NCBI RefSeq assembly: GCF_041361465.1
Contig: NZ_JBGKAC010000001.1
Span: 2,852,001 to 2,916,000, forward strand
Direction: 5' to 3'
Length of the DNA: 64,000 bases
Source of the DNA: Halobaculum sp. MBLA0143
GTDB lineage: Archaea > Halobacteriota > Halobacteria > Halobacteriales > Haloferacaceae
Shown here: positions 18,878 to 27,254 of the stretch, piece by piece
Layout: every line of letters starts with the position of its first letter
Position numbering within the stretch: the first letter of the stretch is position 1
Notes under the pieces: generated by a model
Database searches by the model: none
Seen by the model: only the letters and a program-made list of their open reading frames with translations
What the model was told of the DNA's origin: nothing
Translations under genes and position numbers: made by a program

Positions 18878-19504
18878 TCAGAACTCCGTCCACTCGGAAG
18901 CCGGACCGCGGCCGTCGCGGACCCGGAGTTCGCGGCGACCGTTCTCCTCTCTGGTGTCGATCACGGTGTCGAACGGCTCGTACATCGTGTGGAGCGTCTG
19001 TTCGTCGTGCATCGTCGAGCCGACGGTGGCGACGGTGAACCACCCCTCGCTCTCGGCCTGCTTCGTCAGGACCCGGGTGAACTTGTACACGTCCTCCGGG
19101 TCGAGGTACACCAACAGCTCCGACAGCGAGTGGAGTCCGACACCGACCTGATCGTCGTACTCTCGGAACCGCTCGAACTGGTCGGTGAACTTCATGCCGA
19201 TCTCCGTGACGTTCTTCGGCGAGGAGACGTACCGCGTCAGGTCGTCGTCTTCCACGCCGCCGCCCTGTTGCTTGGTGACACAGTCGACGACACCCACGTC
19301 GCTGGGCGCACAGCCGGCCGCGTCGACGAACTCCGCCCGCACCTCCTCCGCCGGGTCGCCCGTCGTGATGACGATCCCGCGGTCCGCGGCCTCCCCCAGG
19401 AGCTGGAACAACAGCTGGTACTTGCCGGTCATCGGCGGCCCCGCGACGAGGACGCTCTGGCCCGACTGGATCTCCGTGACGGAGACTGGGGTGTCGCCGA
19501 GCAT
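18878..19504 (-). CDS. KaiC/RecA-like ATPase with altered P-loop (haloarchaeal HTR-like type)
   Basis: 208 residues from the ATG at 19504. The fold follows the RecA/KaiC superfamily: SGQSVLVAGPPMTGKYQLLFQLLGEAADRGIVITTGDPAEEVRAEF (Walker A-like at residues 22-29), then VGVGLHSLSELLVYLDPEDVYKFTRVLTKQAESEGWFTVATVGSTMHDEQT (Walker B-like region). The P-loop is GPPMTGKY: the Ser/Thr after the lysine is Tyr, so magnesium-nucleotide binding may be weak or different. Such proteins occur in haloarchaeal genomes near transducer and taxis genes and are thought to signal, but no function is proven. It lies between cheW and the CoA genes. Confidence 0.7.
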   Translation of the reverse strand: MLGDTPVSVTEIQSGQSVLVAGPPMTGKYQLLFQLLGEAADRGIVITTGDPAEEVRAEFVDAAGCAPSDVGVVDCVTKQQGGGVEDDDLTRYVSSPKNVTEIGMKFTDQFERFREYDDQVGVGLHSLSELLVYLDPEDVYKFTRVLTKQAESEGWFTVATVGSTMHDEQTLHTMYEPFDTVIDTREENGRRELRVRDGRGPASEWTEF

Positions 19505-19868
19505 ACGTGATATTAGATCACGGACACTCAAAACCCTTGTCCACATTCCGGACACTCCTTCGGCCGTATTTTGGAATTTTTGGGCCTCGAACCGGTGATC
19601 CTCCGAAGTCGGCGGTGCGGCGGCACGGCCACCCACGGTCGATCGTCTCCGACCGACCACCCTGCCGGCGCACGCTCACGCCGCCTCCGGCGAGACGGAC
19701 GATGTCCGGGGGTCGCCGACCGCAGGACGACCCGCTACACACTGATTGTACATGGTCGGTGTCCAGTACTACACCGATCATAAGCATTCGCCTTCCGGAA
19801 TCAAAACTGATACTCGAGCGCCAACGGCTGGGCGGGAACGGTGACCGACTCTAACGGCCGAGAACGGC
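19505..19868. other. 364-bp intergenic stretch without a recognisable gene
   Basis: Between the KaiC-like gene start and the cheW stop. I see no ORF with protein-like features. The 9-mer CGGACACTC occurs twice (within 19515-19560), and on the minus strand GGGTTTTGAGTG lies about 25 nt upstream of the ATG at 19504, so this end probably holds that gene's promoter. The remainder is GC-rich with no clear hairpin terminator for cheW. Confidence 0.4.
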
Positions 19869-20315
19869 TCACTCCGTAACCGGCTCGACCCAGACGACGA
19901 ACCTGTCTTCGTCTTTCACGATGCCACGGACGGCGTCTTCCGTCGCGGTCGTCGCGTCGTCCACCTGATCCGACGCTACGTCCCGGACCTGGTACACCTC
20001 GTCGACGGTCCAGCCCACCGTGCCGCCGTCCTCGATGGCCTCCGGGTCGAACACGACGATACGTTCGCTCTCCGTGTCGCCCTCGACACCCAAGAGCGTC
20101 TTCGGGTCGATGATCGTGGTCGTCTGCCCCCGGAGGTCCATCACCCCCTCGACGTGCCGCGGTGAGTTGGGAATCGTGGTCAGGTCGCCGGCGTCGACGA
20201 TCTCGTCGATGTACCCGATGTCGAGACAGTACGTCTCCTCGCCGAGCCCGAACTCCAGAACCTGTGTCGACTCGCCGGCCGCAGTGTCGCCGTCCGCGCG
20301 CTGTCGACTCGCCAT
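19869..20315 (-). CDS. cheW: Chemotaxis adaptor CheW
   Basis: 148-residue CheW domain protein, coupling transducers (Htr/MCP) to the CheA kinase. Typical features: VLEFGLGEETYCLDIGYIDEIVD at residues ~19-41, TIPNSPRHVEGVMDLRGQTTTIIDPKTLLG, and VGWTVDEVYQVRDVASDQV. The N-terminal ~17 residues are hydrophilic and variable. It is divergent from the cheB-A-R operon across 137 bp, and GATTAAATC about 25-30 nt before its ATG gives a likely leaderless transcript. Confidence 0.95.
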   Translation of the reverse strand: MASRQRADGDTAAGESTQVLEFGLGEETYCLDIGYIDEIVDAGDLTTIPNSPRHVEGVMDLRGQTTTIIDPKTLLGVEGDTESERIVVFDPEAIEDGGTVGWTVDEVYQVRDVASDQVDDATTATEDAVRGIVKDEDRFVVWVEPVTE

Positions 20316-20350
20316 ATCTGTCTCCCGGACTGCGTCCGATTTAATCCTGT

Positions 20351-20368
20351 CCCCCGAGTTATCGGGGG
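20351..20368. promoter_or_regulatory. Inverted repeat in the cheW/cheB divergent promoter
   Basis: CCCCCGA-GTTA-TCGGGGG is a perfect 7-bp dyad with a 4-nt centre. It lies just upstream of the cheW TATA-like element (GATTAAATC on the minus strand, around 20337-20345) and about 90 bp before cheB, where a regulator could act on both promoters. Confidence 0.45.
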
Positions 20369-20458
20369 TGAAAATCAGACCAGAGAGTTGAATACACGCT
20401 TTCCGGTACAGTTCCGTATGAGACTGGAGACTCCACCGCGACCCGGGGGTGAGTGTCC

Positions 20459-21523
20459 GTGACGCCCGGCGACACGCCGGCGGTGGTCGTCGTGGACGAC
20501 TCCCGGTTCATGCGGGGACTCATCTCCGACACGCTGGAGTCCGGCGGCGTCGACGTGGTCGGCGAGGCCGAGGACGGCGAGGAGGCAGTCGCCGTCGTCG
20601 AGGAGCTCCGGCCGGACGTGGTGACGATGGACGTGAACATGCCTCGGGTGGACGGAATCGAGGCGACACGCCGGATCATGGAACAGGTGCCGACACCGAT
20701 CCTGATGCTGTCGGCGTACACGGAAGACGGAGCCGACGAGACGTTCGACGCGTTGGACGCCGGGGCAGTCGACTTCATCGCCAAGCCCGGCGGGGAGGTG
20801 TCTGCGGCGGTGACGGACCTGGAAGAACAGCTCGTGGAGCTGGTCCACTCCGTCGCCGACGCGGACGTGTCCGACCGCGGTCCCGGCGAGGAGTCGGCGC
20901 CAGAGCCGGCCGCGGAGCCACACCCGGAGACGGTCGACGTGGAGCCGAACACGACCGTCCTGATCGGGTCCTCCACCGGCGGCCCGGACGCGGTCGAACG
21001 AGTCGTCGGGGCGCTCCCGGGCGACGCGGACGTTCGAGTGTTGATCGTCCAACACATGCCGGAGGCGTTCACCGGACGCTTCGCCGACCGGTTAGACGAG
21101 TCGACCGCGTTGTCCGTCAGCGAGGCCGAGGACGGCAGCCGGATCGGCCGCGGAGAGGCGCTCGTCGCCTGCGGGGGACGCCACCTGGAGGTGTCCAGCT
21201 ACCGGGACGGCAGACTCCGGGTGAAGACGGTCGACGAGGACCGTGGCCAGGGTGTCCGGCCGTCGGTGAACGTCACCTTCGAGTCGGCCGCAGAGACGGT
21301 CGACGACCCGTTGATCGGCGTGGTGTTGACCGGTATGGGCGACGACGGCTCCGAGGGTGTGAAGACGCTCAAGCGTGTCGGTGCCCGCGTGATCGCACAG
21401 GACGAGGACACGTCGGTGGTGTACGGGATGCCCAAGCGGGCGGCCGCAACCGGCTGTGTGGACGAGATACTGCCGCTCGGCGAGATCGCCGGCGGCGTCG
21501 TCGGAGGGATCGCAGATGTCTGA
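20459..21523 (+). CDS. cheB: Chemotaxis response regulator protein-glutamate methylesterase CheB
   Basis: 354 residues from GTG 20459, six nt after GGGGGTGA; a GTG at 20453 is the alternative. The receiver domain has VVDDSRFMRG, phospho-acceptor D58 in VVTMDVNMPRVDG and the conserved lysine in FIAKPGGE. After an acidic linker (~140-165) the methylesterase domain carries the catalytic triad: Ser172 in IGSSTGGP, His199 in VQHMPEAFTGRFADRL and Asp296 in LTGMGDDGSEG. It removes methyl groups from transducers for adaptation, activated by CheA phosphorylation. It overlaps cheA by 8 nt. Confidence 0.95.
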   Translation: MTPGDTPAVVVVDDSRFMRGLISDTLESGGVDVVGEAEDGEEAVAVVEELRPDVVTMDVNMPRVDGIEATRRIMEQVPTPILMLSAYTEDGADETFDALDAGAVDFIAKPGGEVSAAVTDLEEQLVELVHSVADADVSDRGPGEESAPEPAAEPHPETVDVEPNTTVLIGSSTGGPDAVERVVGALPGDADVRVLIVQHMPEAFTGRFADRLDESTALSVSEAEDGSRIGRGEALVACGGRHLEVSSYRDGRLRVKTVDEDRGQGVRPSVNVTFESAAETVDDPLIGVVLTGMGDDGSEGVKTLKRVGARVIAQDEDTSVVYGMPKRAAATGCVDEILPLGEIAGGVVGGIADV

Positions 21524-23699
21524 CGCACACAAGACGTTCGTCCGAGAGAGCGAAGAGGGAATCACCGATCTGAACAACGCGTTGCTGGACCTGGAGTCGG
21601 ACCCGGACGACCCGGAGGCGATGGACCTCATCTTCCGGACGGCCCACACGCTGAAGGGGAACGCCGCGGCGATGGGATTCGAGCAGTTCTCCGGGCTGGC
21701 ACACGCGATGGAGGACCTGTTGGACGAGGTCCGCGACGGCCACATCGAGGTGACGACGGAGCTGATGGACATGCTGTTCGAGGCCGTCGACATCTTAGAC
21801 GCCATGCTGGCCCAGATCGACGAGAACGGCGACACCTCCACCGACCCCTCGGGCCTGGAAGAACGGCTGCGGGCCGTCGCCGACGGGGATGTGGACCTGG
21901 AGACGGACGACGCCGGCGACCCAGACGAGGGGAGCGACGCCGAGCCGTCGACGGCCGAGTCGGCGGAGTCGGCGGACGCGGAGTCGACGGGCGCGAAGTC
22001 GACGGACGCGGAGTCGGCCGCCGCCGGCGACCACGGGCTCTCCCCGGCCGACGACGAGGGGGTGTACCTCGCCAGCGTCGACGTCGGTGACACGGACATG
22101 CCGGGTGTCGACGCGATGTTCGTCCTGGAGGCCACAGAGGAGGCGTTCCCGGGGATCGAGACCCGCTCGGACCGCGACGCGGTGGAGGACGGTGACTTCG
22201 AGGAGACGTTCGACGTGTACGTCCGCGACGAGAGCGCCGAGACGGTGACCGCCGGGCTGTCGGCCGTGAGCCAGGTGTCGGGCGCGGACGTGACCGTCGT
22301 GGAGCCGTCGCCGGCAGACGGGGCGGACGACACGGACGACGGCGAGGCGCCGGCGGAGTCGGAGCCGGCGGCCGACGACACGGCGGCGTCGACGGACGAG
22401 GAGACGGAGACGGAGTCGACGACAGAGTCGGACGAGGAGACGGAGACGGACACCGGGAGCTCCACGACGACGAGCTCCTCCGACAGCATCTCCTCGATCC
22501 GGGTGGACGTCGAGCAGTTGGACGACCTCTACGGGCTGGTCGAGCAGCTGGTGACGAGCCGGATCAAGCTCCGGCGGGAGATGGAGGAGGCGGGGATCGA
22601 CTCCGAGAACCTGGACGAACTGGACAAGATCTCCTCGAACCTCCAGAACACCGTGATGGACATGCGGCTGATCCCGTTGTCGTCCGTCGTGGACACGTTC
22701 CCGCGGCTGGTTCGAGACCTCGCCCGGGACCAGGACAAACAGGTGGACTTCGAGATCGACGGCCGGGACATCGAACTGGACCGGACGATCCTGACGGAGA
22801 TCCGGGACCCGTTGGTCCACGTCCTGCGTAACGCCGTCGACCACGGAATCGAGCCGCCGGACGAGCGGGAGGCGGCCGGCAAGGACCCGACCGGACAGAT
22901 CGAACTGCGTGCCACCCGCGAACGGGACCACGTCAACATCGTCGTCGAGGACGACGGCGCGGGGATCGACGCCGACGGTCTCCGGAAGAAGGCGGTCGAG
23001 GAAGGGGTCAAGACCCCCGACGAGGTGGAGGCGATGGACGACGACGAGGCGCGGGAGCTGATCTTCCACCCCGGCCTCTCCACGAACGAGGAGGTGACGG
23101 ACGTGAGCGGCCGTGGTGTCGGGATGGACGTGGTCCGGACGACGGTGAAACAGCTCGACGGGACGGTGTCGCTCGACTCCACGCCGGGCGAGGGGAGCCG
23201 GTTCGAGATCAGACTGCCGGTGACGGTTGCAATCGTCCGCGTGATGTTCGTCAAGGTGGACGGGACGGAGTACGGCATCCCGATCAAGAACATCGCCGAG
23301 GTGTCCCGGGCCGGCAACATCGAGACGGTCAACAGAGAGGAGGTCGTCCGTCACGACGGCGACATCTACCCGGTGATCCACCTCCGAGAGGTGTTACAGG
23401 ACAACGCGGGTGGCAACACACAGCCGACACCGGCGGCGGCAGACGGCGGTGTCGCGGACGACACTGGCGACGGGCTGTTGGACGACACAGACGGTGACGA
23501 CGGGATGCTCGTCCGCATCCGCGAGGAGAATCGCCCGGTCGCGCTCCACTGCGACGAGGTGCTCCACCAGGAGGAGGTCGTCGTCAAGCCGTTGGAGGGA
23601 ATCCTGAGCGGCATCCCGGGGCTCTCCGGCACGGCAGTGTTGGGTGACGGGGACGTGGTGACCATCCTCGACGTGGAGACGCTGGGGGAGACGTACTGA
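21516..23699 (+). CDS. cheA: Chemotaxis histidine kinase CheA
   Basis: 727 residues. The phosphotransfer domain has His44 in FRTAHTLKGNAAAMGF. A long acidic Ala/Ser/Glu linker (~120-175), a P2-like segment and a second acidic linker follow. SISSIRVDVEQLDDLYGLVEQLVTSRIKLRREM begins the dimerisation domain; the ATPase domain has LRNAVDHGIEPPDER (N box), VEDDGAGIDADGLR (G1) and TDVSGRGVGMDVV (G2). The C-terminal CheW-like domain contains TVAIVRVMFVKVDGTEYGIPIKNIAEV. It phosphorylates CheY and CheB in response to transducer state. Start ATG at 21516. Confidence 0.96.
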   Translation: MSDAHKTFVRESEEGITDLNNALLDLESDPDDPEAMDLIFRTAHTLKGNAAAMGFEQFSGLAHAMEDLLDEVRDGHIEVTTELMDMLFEAVDILDAMLAQIDENGDTSTDPSGLEERLRAVADGDVDLETDDAGDPDEGSDAEPSTAESAESADAESTGAKSTDAESAAAGDHGLSPADDEGVYLASVDVGDTDMPGVDAMFVLEATEEAFPGIETRSDRDAVEDGDFEETFDVYVRDESAETVTAGLSAVSQVSGADVTVVEPSPADGADDTDDGEAPAESEPAADDTAASTDEETETESTTESDEETETDTGSSTTTSSSDSISSIRVDVEQLDDLYGLVEQLVTSRIKLRREMEEAGIDSENLDELDKISSNLQNTVMDMRLIPLSSVVDTFPRLVRDLARDQDKQVDFEIDGRDIELDRTILTEIRDPLVHVLRNAVDHGIEPPDEREAAGKDPTGQIELRATRERDHVNIVVEDDGAGIDADGLRKKAVEEGVKTPDEVEAMDDDEARELIFHPGLSTNEEVTDVSGRGVGMDVVRTTVKQLDGTVSLDSTPGEGSRFEIRLPVTVAIVRVMFVKVDGTEYGIPIKNIAEVSRAGNIETVNREEVVRHDGDIYPVIHLREVLQDNAGGNTQPTPAAADGGVADDTGDGLLDDTDGDDGMLVRIREENRPVALHCDEVLHQEEVVVKPLEGILSGIPGLSGTAVLGDGDVVTILDVETLGETY

Positions 23700-23827
23700 T
23701 GACACGCGACGGGGACGGGGACGGAGTGTCTGCCCGGGGGCGGCGACACGTACAAGCCACCACACTCGCAACGATAGAGACGATGCGTCAGTCGACGGGG
23801 GCCAGGAGACGGGGGGAGACCGAATGA
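23699..23827 (+). CDS. Possible 42-residue coupled ORF between cheA and cheR
   Basis: An ATG at 23699 shares its A with the cheA stop (TGATG), and its TGA at 23825-23827 overlaps the cheR ATG (ATGA). It would encode a 42-residue, Arg/Asp/Gly-rich basic peptide starting MTRDGDGDGVSARGRRHVQA. The exact coupling at both ends is suggestive. The composition, however, is also what a GC-rich spacer would give, and I know no family for it. It may be a real small protein or only a ribosome-passage ORF that couples cheR translation to cheA. Confidence 0.35.
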   Translation: MTRDGDGDGVSARGRRHVQATTLATIETMRQSTGARRRGETE

Positions 23828-24648
23828 GCGGTTCGCGTTCGGACGACGAGGCGTTCGACCGTGTCGTCCGACACATCGAAGACGAGGTGCCGTTCGAGCC
23901 AGGGTACTACAACGAGGCGTACCTCGAACGACGGATCTCCGCTCGGATGCAGCGGCGCGACGCCGACGACCACACGGAGTACCTCCGGATCCTCCGGCGC
24001 GACGAGTCGGAGCGCGACGAACTGTTGGACGCGCTGACGATCAACGTCACCGGCTTCTTCAGAGACCCCGACATGTGGGAGAACCTGTTGCCGGTGTTGC
24101 GGGATCTGACGAGCGAGCGCCGGCGGGTGGAGGCCTGGAGCGCCCCGTGTGCAGACGGGCGAGAGCCGTACTCGCTGGCGATGGTCGCCGCCGACGACCC
24201 GTCGGTCACCGCCCGGCGACTCGACATCCTGGCGACGGACATCAGCGAGGAGGCAATCGACGCCGCCCGCGCCGGCGTGTACGAGACCACCCGGACGACG
24301 GACATCGCGGACGAACTCGGACCGTTGGACAGCTACGAGCCGTACGTGGAACGGGACGGGGACAGGTTCCGGGTGCGCGACCGCGTCGAGAAGCAGGTGA
24401 CGTTCGACACCCACGACCTGATCCGCGACGAGCCGGAGTCGCCGAAGGACCTCCTGTTCTGTCGGAACCTCCTGATCTACATCGACGCGGAGTACAAGAC
24501 GCCGTTGTTCGAGACGCTGCGCGCGTCGCTCCGCCACGGAGGGTACCTCGTGCTCGGCAAGACGGAGAGCGTCCCGCCGGAGTGTCGTGACGCGTTCGAG
24601 CCGGTCGCCAAGCGGAGTCGGATCTACAGACACGTCGGAGGGGACTGA
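23824..24648 (+). CDS. cheR: Chemotaxis protein methyltransferase CheR
   Basis: 274 residues. The N-terminal helical domain (EVPFEPGYYNEAYLERRISARMQRRDADDHTEYLRIL) precedes the SAM-binding domain: LTINVTGFFRDPDMWENL (residues ~71-88), VEAWSAPCADGREPYSLAM (motif I, usually W-S-A-G-C-S-T-G-E-E-P-Y; here A-P-C-A-D-G-R-E-P-Y) and LLFCRNLLIYID. It methylates glutamates of transducers using S-adenosylmethionine, opposing CheB. ATG at 23824; its stop overlaps the next ATG by one base. Confidence 0.95.
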   Translation: MSGSRSDDEAFDRVVRHIEDEVPFEPGYYNEAYLERRISARMQRRDADDHTEYLRILRRDESERDELLDALTINVTGFFRDPDMWENLLPVLRDLTSERRRVEAWSAPCADGREPYSLAMVAADDPSVTARRLDILATDISEEAIDAARAGVYETTRTTDIADELGPLDSYEPYVERDGDRFRVRDRVEKQVTFDTHDLIRDEPESPKDLLFCRNLLIYIDAEYKTPLFETLRASLRHGGYLVLGKTESVPPECRDAFEPVAKRSRIYRHVGGD

Positions 24649-25871
24649 TGTCACTGTACCAGCTCGCACGGGAAAACGAGATCGAGGAACTGTCCGATCG
24701 AGCCCGGTCCAGCGAGAGCGACGCGGTCAGACGGCGTGCCGCGGAGATGCTGGGCGACGTGGGCGACGTGGACGACACTCAGGTGACGGACACCCTCGCC
24801 GAGCTGGCGCTGGAAGACGAGGACGCCGAGGTGCGGGCGATGGCGGTCGACGCCCTGAGCGACCTCGGCCAGGAGGCGTTGGAACAGCTGATCGTCAAGG
24901 ACGCCGGCATCGACCCCGGGGCGACGGACTGGACGGCGGTGCGGGCGTTCGGCGAGGCGTTGGACGCCGACCGCGCGGAGTGTCGGATGGCGGCCGCCAG
25001 CGCCCTCGGCCGGATCGGCGACGGGGACGGCGTCCGGCCGCTGATCGAACGGCTGGACGACGACGACCAACGGGTCCGCGAACGGGTGTGTTACGCGCTC
25101 GGACAGGTCGGCCACCCGCAGGCCGTCGAGCCGTTGATCGAGCGGTTGGACGACGACCACGAACGGGCGCGGTCGGCGGCCGCGGACGCCCTCGGCACCA
25201 TCGCCACGGGGAAGGCACTGGCGGCGCTGCGGGAGATGCTGGACGACGAGAACGCCGCGATCCGACGAGTGGCGGCGAGTGCGCTGGGCAACGCGGGCAG
25301 CGCGGCGCCGGTGCCGGACCTGGTGGGTGCGTTGGACGATCCACACGACGCGGTGGGTCAGGCGGCCGTGTTCTCCGTGATCCAGTTGCTGTCGACGGCC
25401 CCGACGGACCAGAGCCACGAGGTCCGCGAGGCGATCGTCGAGGAGCTGGAGGGGGTAGACGACGGGACGGTCGTCGATCCGTTGTTGGAGGTGATGGCGG
25501 AGGCGTCGGAGCCCGGCCAACGCCGCAACGCGGTGTGGTTCCTCGGTCGGGTGACCGACCAGGAGGACCCGCCGAAACGAGTGGTCGACTCGTTGATCGA
25601 CACCTTCGCCGACGACGACCGGATGACCGCACAGTTCGCGTCGACGAGCGTGACGGAACTCGGCGGGCTGTACGTGGAGTCGTCGCTGATCGACCTCTTG
25701 GAGGACGACGACGAGCCGGCGAGCGCTCGTGCCCGGGCGGCGTACGCTCTCGGCGAGGTCGGCGGCGAGCGCGGTCGGGAGGTGTTAGACCGGATGACGG
25801 ACGAAGACGTGGAACCGGAAGTTCGAAAACGTGCGTTCTCGGCACTCTCGAAGCTCGGAGGGATTCGATAA
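24648..25871 (+). CDS. HEAT-repeat protein of the che operon
   Basis: 407 residues made almost wholly of PBS-lyase-type HEAT repeats: VRRRAAEMLGDVGDV, VRAMAVDALSDLGQEA, CRMAAASALGRIGDGDGVRPLIERLDDDDQRVRERVCYALGQVGHPQAVEPLIERLDDDHERARSAAADALGTIATGKAL and more. The repeats form a protein-binding superhelix. Its place between cheR and cheF matches Halobacterium salinarum OE2401F, a HEAT-repeat protein reported to interact with Che and archaellum components along with CheF. It is therefore likely a cytoplasmic adaptor linking taxis signalling to the archaellum motor. Starts on the cheR stop and ends on the cheF ATG, each by one base. Confidence 0.88.
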   Translation: MSLYQLARENEIEELSDRARSSESDAVRRRAAEMLGDVGDVDDTQVTDTLAELALEDEDAEVRAMAVDALSDLGQEALEQLIVKDAGIDPGATDWTAVRAFGEALDADRAECRMAAASALGRIGDGDGVRPLIERLDDDDQRVRERVCYALGQVGHPQAVEPLIERLDDDHERARSAAADALGTIATGKALAALREMLDDENAAIRRVAASALGNAGSAAPVPDLVGALDDPHDAVGQAAVFSVIQLLSTAPTDQSHEVREAIVEELEGVDDGTVVDPLLEVMAEASEPGQRRNAVWFLGRVTDQEDPPKRVVDSLIDTFADDDRMTAQFASTSVTELGGLYVESSLIDLLEDDDEPASARARAAYALGEVGGERGREVLDRMTDEDVEPEVRKRAFSALSKLGGIR

Positions 25872-26749
25872 TGGCAGCACAAGACGACCAGGAGGAGTAC
25901 ATGCTCGCGGACACCAAAGGGCGGTTCGCTCAGGCGGTCAAAGGCGGCCGCCCGCTCAACGACGTGTCGTGGACCCCCGGCCGGATCGTCCTGTCGAACC
26001 GTCGCCTGGTGCTCGTCGGCAACGACGGCAAGCGGACGATTCCGCTGTCGGACGTGAGCAAGATCGGCGGGCGCCACGACGTGACCCAGGAGGTCCAACG
26101 GGTCTCGAACTACGTCAGTCTCCGCCTCGGAGAGGACGTGTTGTTGGTGGCCGCAAAGAACCACGAGGAGTTCCAGACGAACGTCTACCAGGCGTTCCTG
26201 GACCGACGGGTGATCTACGCCCGACACCCGGCCGTCGCCGGCGGGGTCGTCCAGGACACGGAGTGGGAGAAGGCCCGGCTGAAGGTGGAGGCCGACGGCG
26301 TCTCCGTCGCCTTGGAGTCGGGTGAGTTCGTCCGGCTGGAACTGGACGACATCGGCACCCTCGACACCGCCGAACGCACCGTGTTCGACGAGAAACGGAA
26401 GGTGATCGAGGCGGAACACACGAACGACGAGGGCGGCAGCGTCCAGACGTACCTCTCGGGCGAGGGGTGGCGGATGGCCGTCCTGAAGTCGTACCTCGGT
26501 CAGAACCAGGAACGCACCAGCGGTGCCGTCGAGCTGTCGGAGTCGGAACGCGAGGTGCTGATGGCGCTGTACTCCGGAGTGTCGTCGTTCGACGTGCCGC
26601 AGTTCCTCGACATGGAGGTGGAACGCGTCGAGGAGATCTTCGAACGACTGATCGAGGTGAACGTGTTGGAGGAGGTGCGCAAGCGCCGCGAGGTGAACCT
26701 CGAGCCGCGGGGCCGCAACATCGCCAGCGAGGCGATGAACGAGCAGTGA
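25871..26749 (+). CDS. cheF: Taxis adaptor CheF (DUF439)
   Basis: 292 residues. YMLADTKGRFAQAVKGGRPLNDVSWTPGRIVLSNRRLVLVGNDGKRTIPLSDVSKIGGRHDVTQ is the DUF439 signature; a PH-like repeat follows (KARLKVEADGVSVALESGEFVRLELDDIGTLDTAERTVFDEKRKVIEAEHTNDEGGSVQTYLSG), then a C-terminal winged-helix-like part (LSESEREVLMALYSGVSSFDVPQFLDMEVERVEEIFERLIEVNVLEEVRKRREVNLEPRGRNIASEAM). In archaea CheF binds phospho-CheY and the archaellum switch complex (FlaC/D/E), bridging the bacterial-type Che pathway to the archaeal motor. It is the last gene of the operon here; cheY, cheC, cheD and archaellum genes are outside the window. Confidence 0.94.
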   Translation: MAAQDDQEEYMLADTKGRFAQAVKGGRPLNDVSWTPGRIVLSNRRLVLVGNDGKRTIPLSDVSKIGGRHDVTQEVQRVSNYVSLRLGEDVLLVAAKNHEEFQTNVYQAFLDRRVIYARHPAVAGGVVQDTEWEKARLKVEADGVSVALESGEFVRLELDDIGTLDTAERTVFDEKRKVIEAEHTNDEGGSVQTYLSGEGWRMAVLKSYLGQNQERTSGAVELSESEREVLMALYSGVSSFDVPQFLDMEVERVEEIFERLIEVNVLEEVRKRREVNLEPRGRNIASEAMNEQ

Positions 26750-26771
26750 GACTGCCGATCGGATCCCTCTG

Positions 26772-27056
26772 TTACAGGTACCGCTTGAGCATCCGGAACT
26801 TCCCCTGACACTCGTCTCGCAGGAACCTCGTTACGTCCTTCCCGCGACCGCTCGGAATGCAGACACCACCGTTCCCGCGGTTGAGGAAGTCGAGTGCGTT
26901 ACATGCGTCATCGAGCGCGTTTGTTGCGCCCGTGCTACTGACGTTCTTCGGGTAGTGGTTCTCGATCTTCTGTTCGGAGAGACGGCCACCCCCGACACCC
27001 CTGAAACGGACGATAATTGAGACGATGTGGCACTTCGAACTGGTCATCACTACCAT
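26772..27056 (-). CDS. Small hypothetical protein, cysteine-containing
   Basis: 94 residues from ATG 27056 (ATG 27047 also possible). It is basic for a halophile ([39 protein letters not shown]) and has cysteines in SSKCHI, DDACNAL, GGVCIPSG and RDECQG. No signal peptide or membrane helix is clear and I recognise no family. Codon use is more A/T-rich than in the che operon, which ends only 22 bp away on the other strand. It and the two genes after it look like an inserted accessory patch. Confidence 0.5.
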   Translation of the reverse strand: MVVMTSSKCHIVSIIVRFRGVGGGRLSEQKIENHYPKNVSSTGATNALDDACNALDFLNRGNGGVCIPSGRGKDVTRFLRDECQGKFRMLKRYL

Positions 27057-27131
27057 ACCACGCGCCGGTTGGTGATAACTGTTTTCACTAAAACTAGTAT
27101 CTAAACATTATCTCTCTATCTTCTCTCCGGT

Positions 27132-27182
27132 ATGTCGGTACGTATCGACATGTGTGTCTGTGCTGATAGACACACTTTTAAT
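27132..27182 (+). promoter_or_regulatory. Promoter with two 8-bp-spaced dyads before a small HTH regulator
   Basis: Dyad 1 is ATGTCG-N8-CGACAT (27132-27151) and dyad 2 is GTGTGTCT-N8-AGACACAC (27152-27175). Both have eight-base spacers, they abut, and their centres are 22 bp apart (about two helical turns). A TATA-like CTTTTAAT follows directly (27175-27182), about 75 nt before the regulator's ATG. The layout suggests binding of two dimers and probable autoregulation. Confidence 0.55.
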
Positions 27183-27254
27183 CCCAGCCGTACTTCGGTC
27201 AGAAGCAGAGCATCGTCTGACCACACCGAGGCGAGTACCACGGACAAGACAACA

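Noticed and set aside
19505-19868. tRNA or small RNA gene in the largest gap
   Set aside because: I could not fold a cloverleaf or see a conserved RNA motif; only promoter-like elements are supported.
20449-21573. Long ORF of 374 codons overlapping cheB
   Set aside because: Arg/Gly/Pro-rich shadow frame of cheB; no protein-like features.
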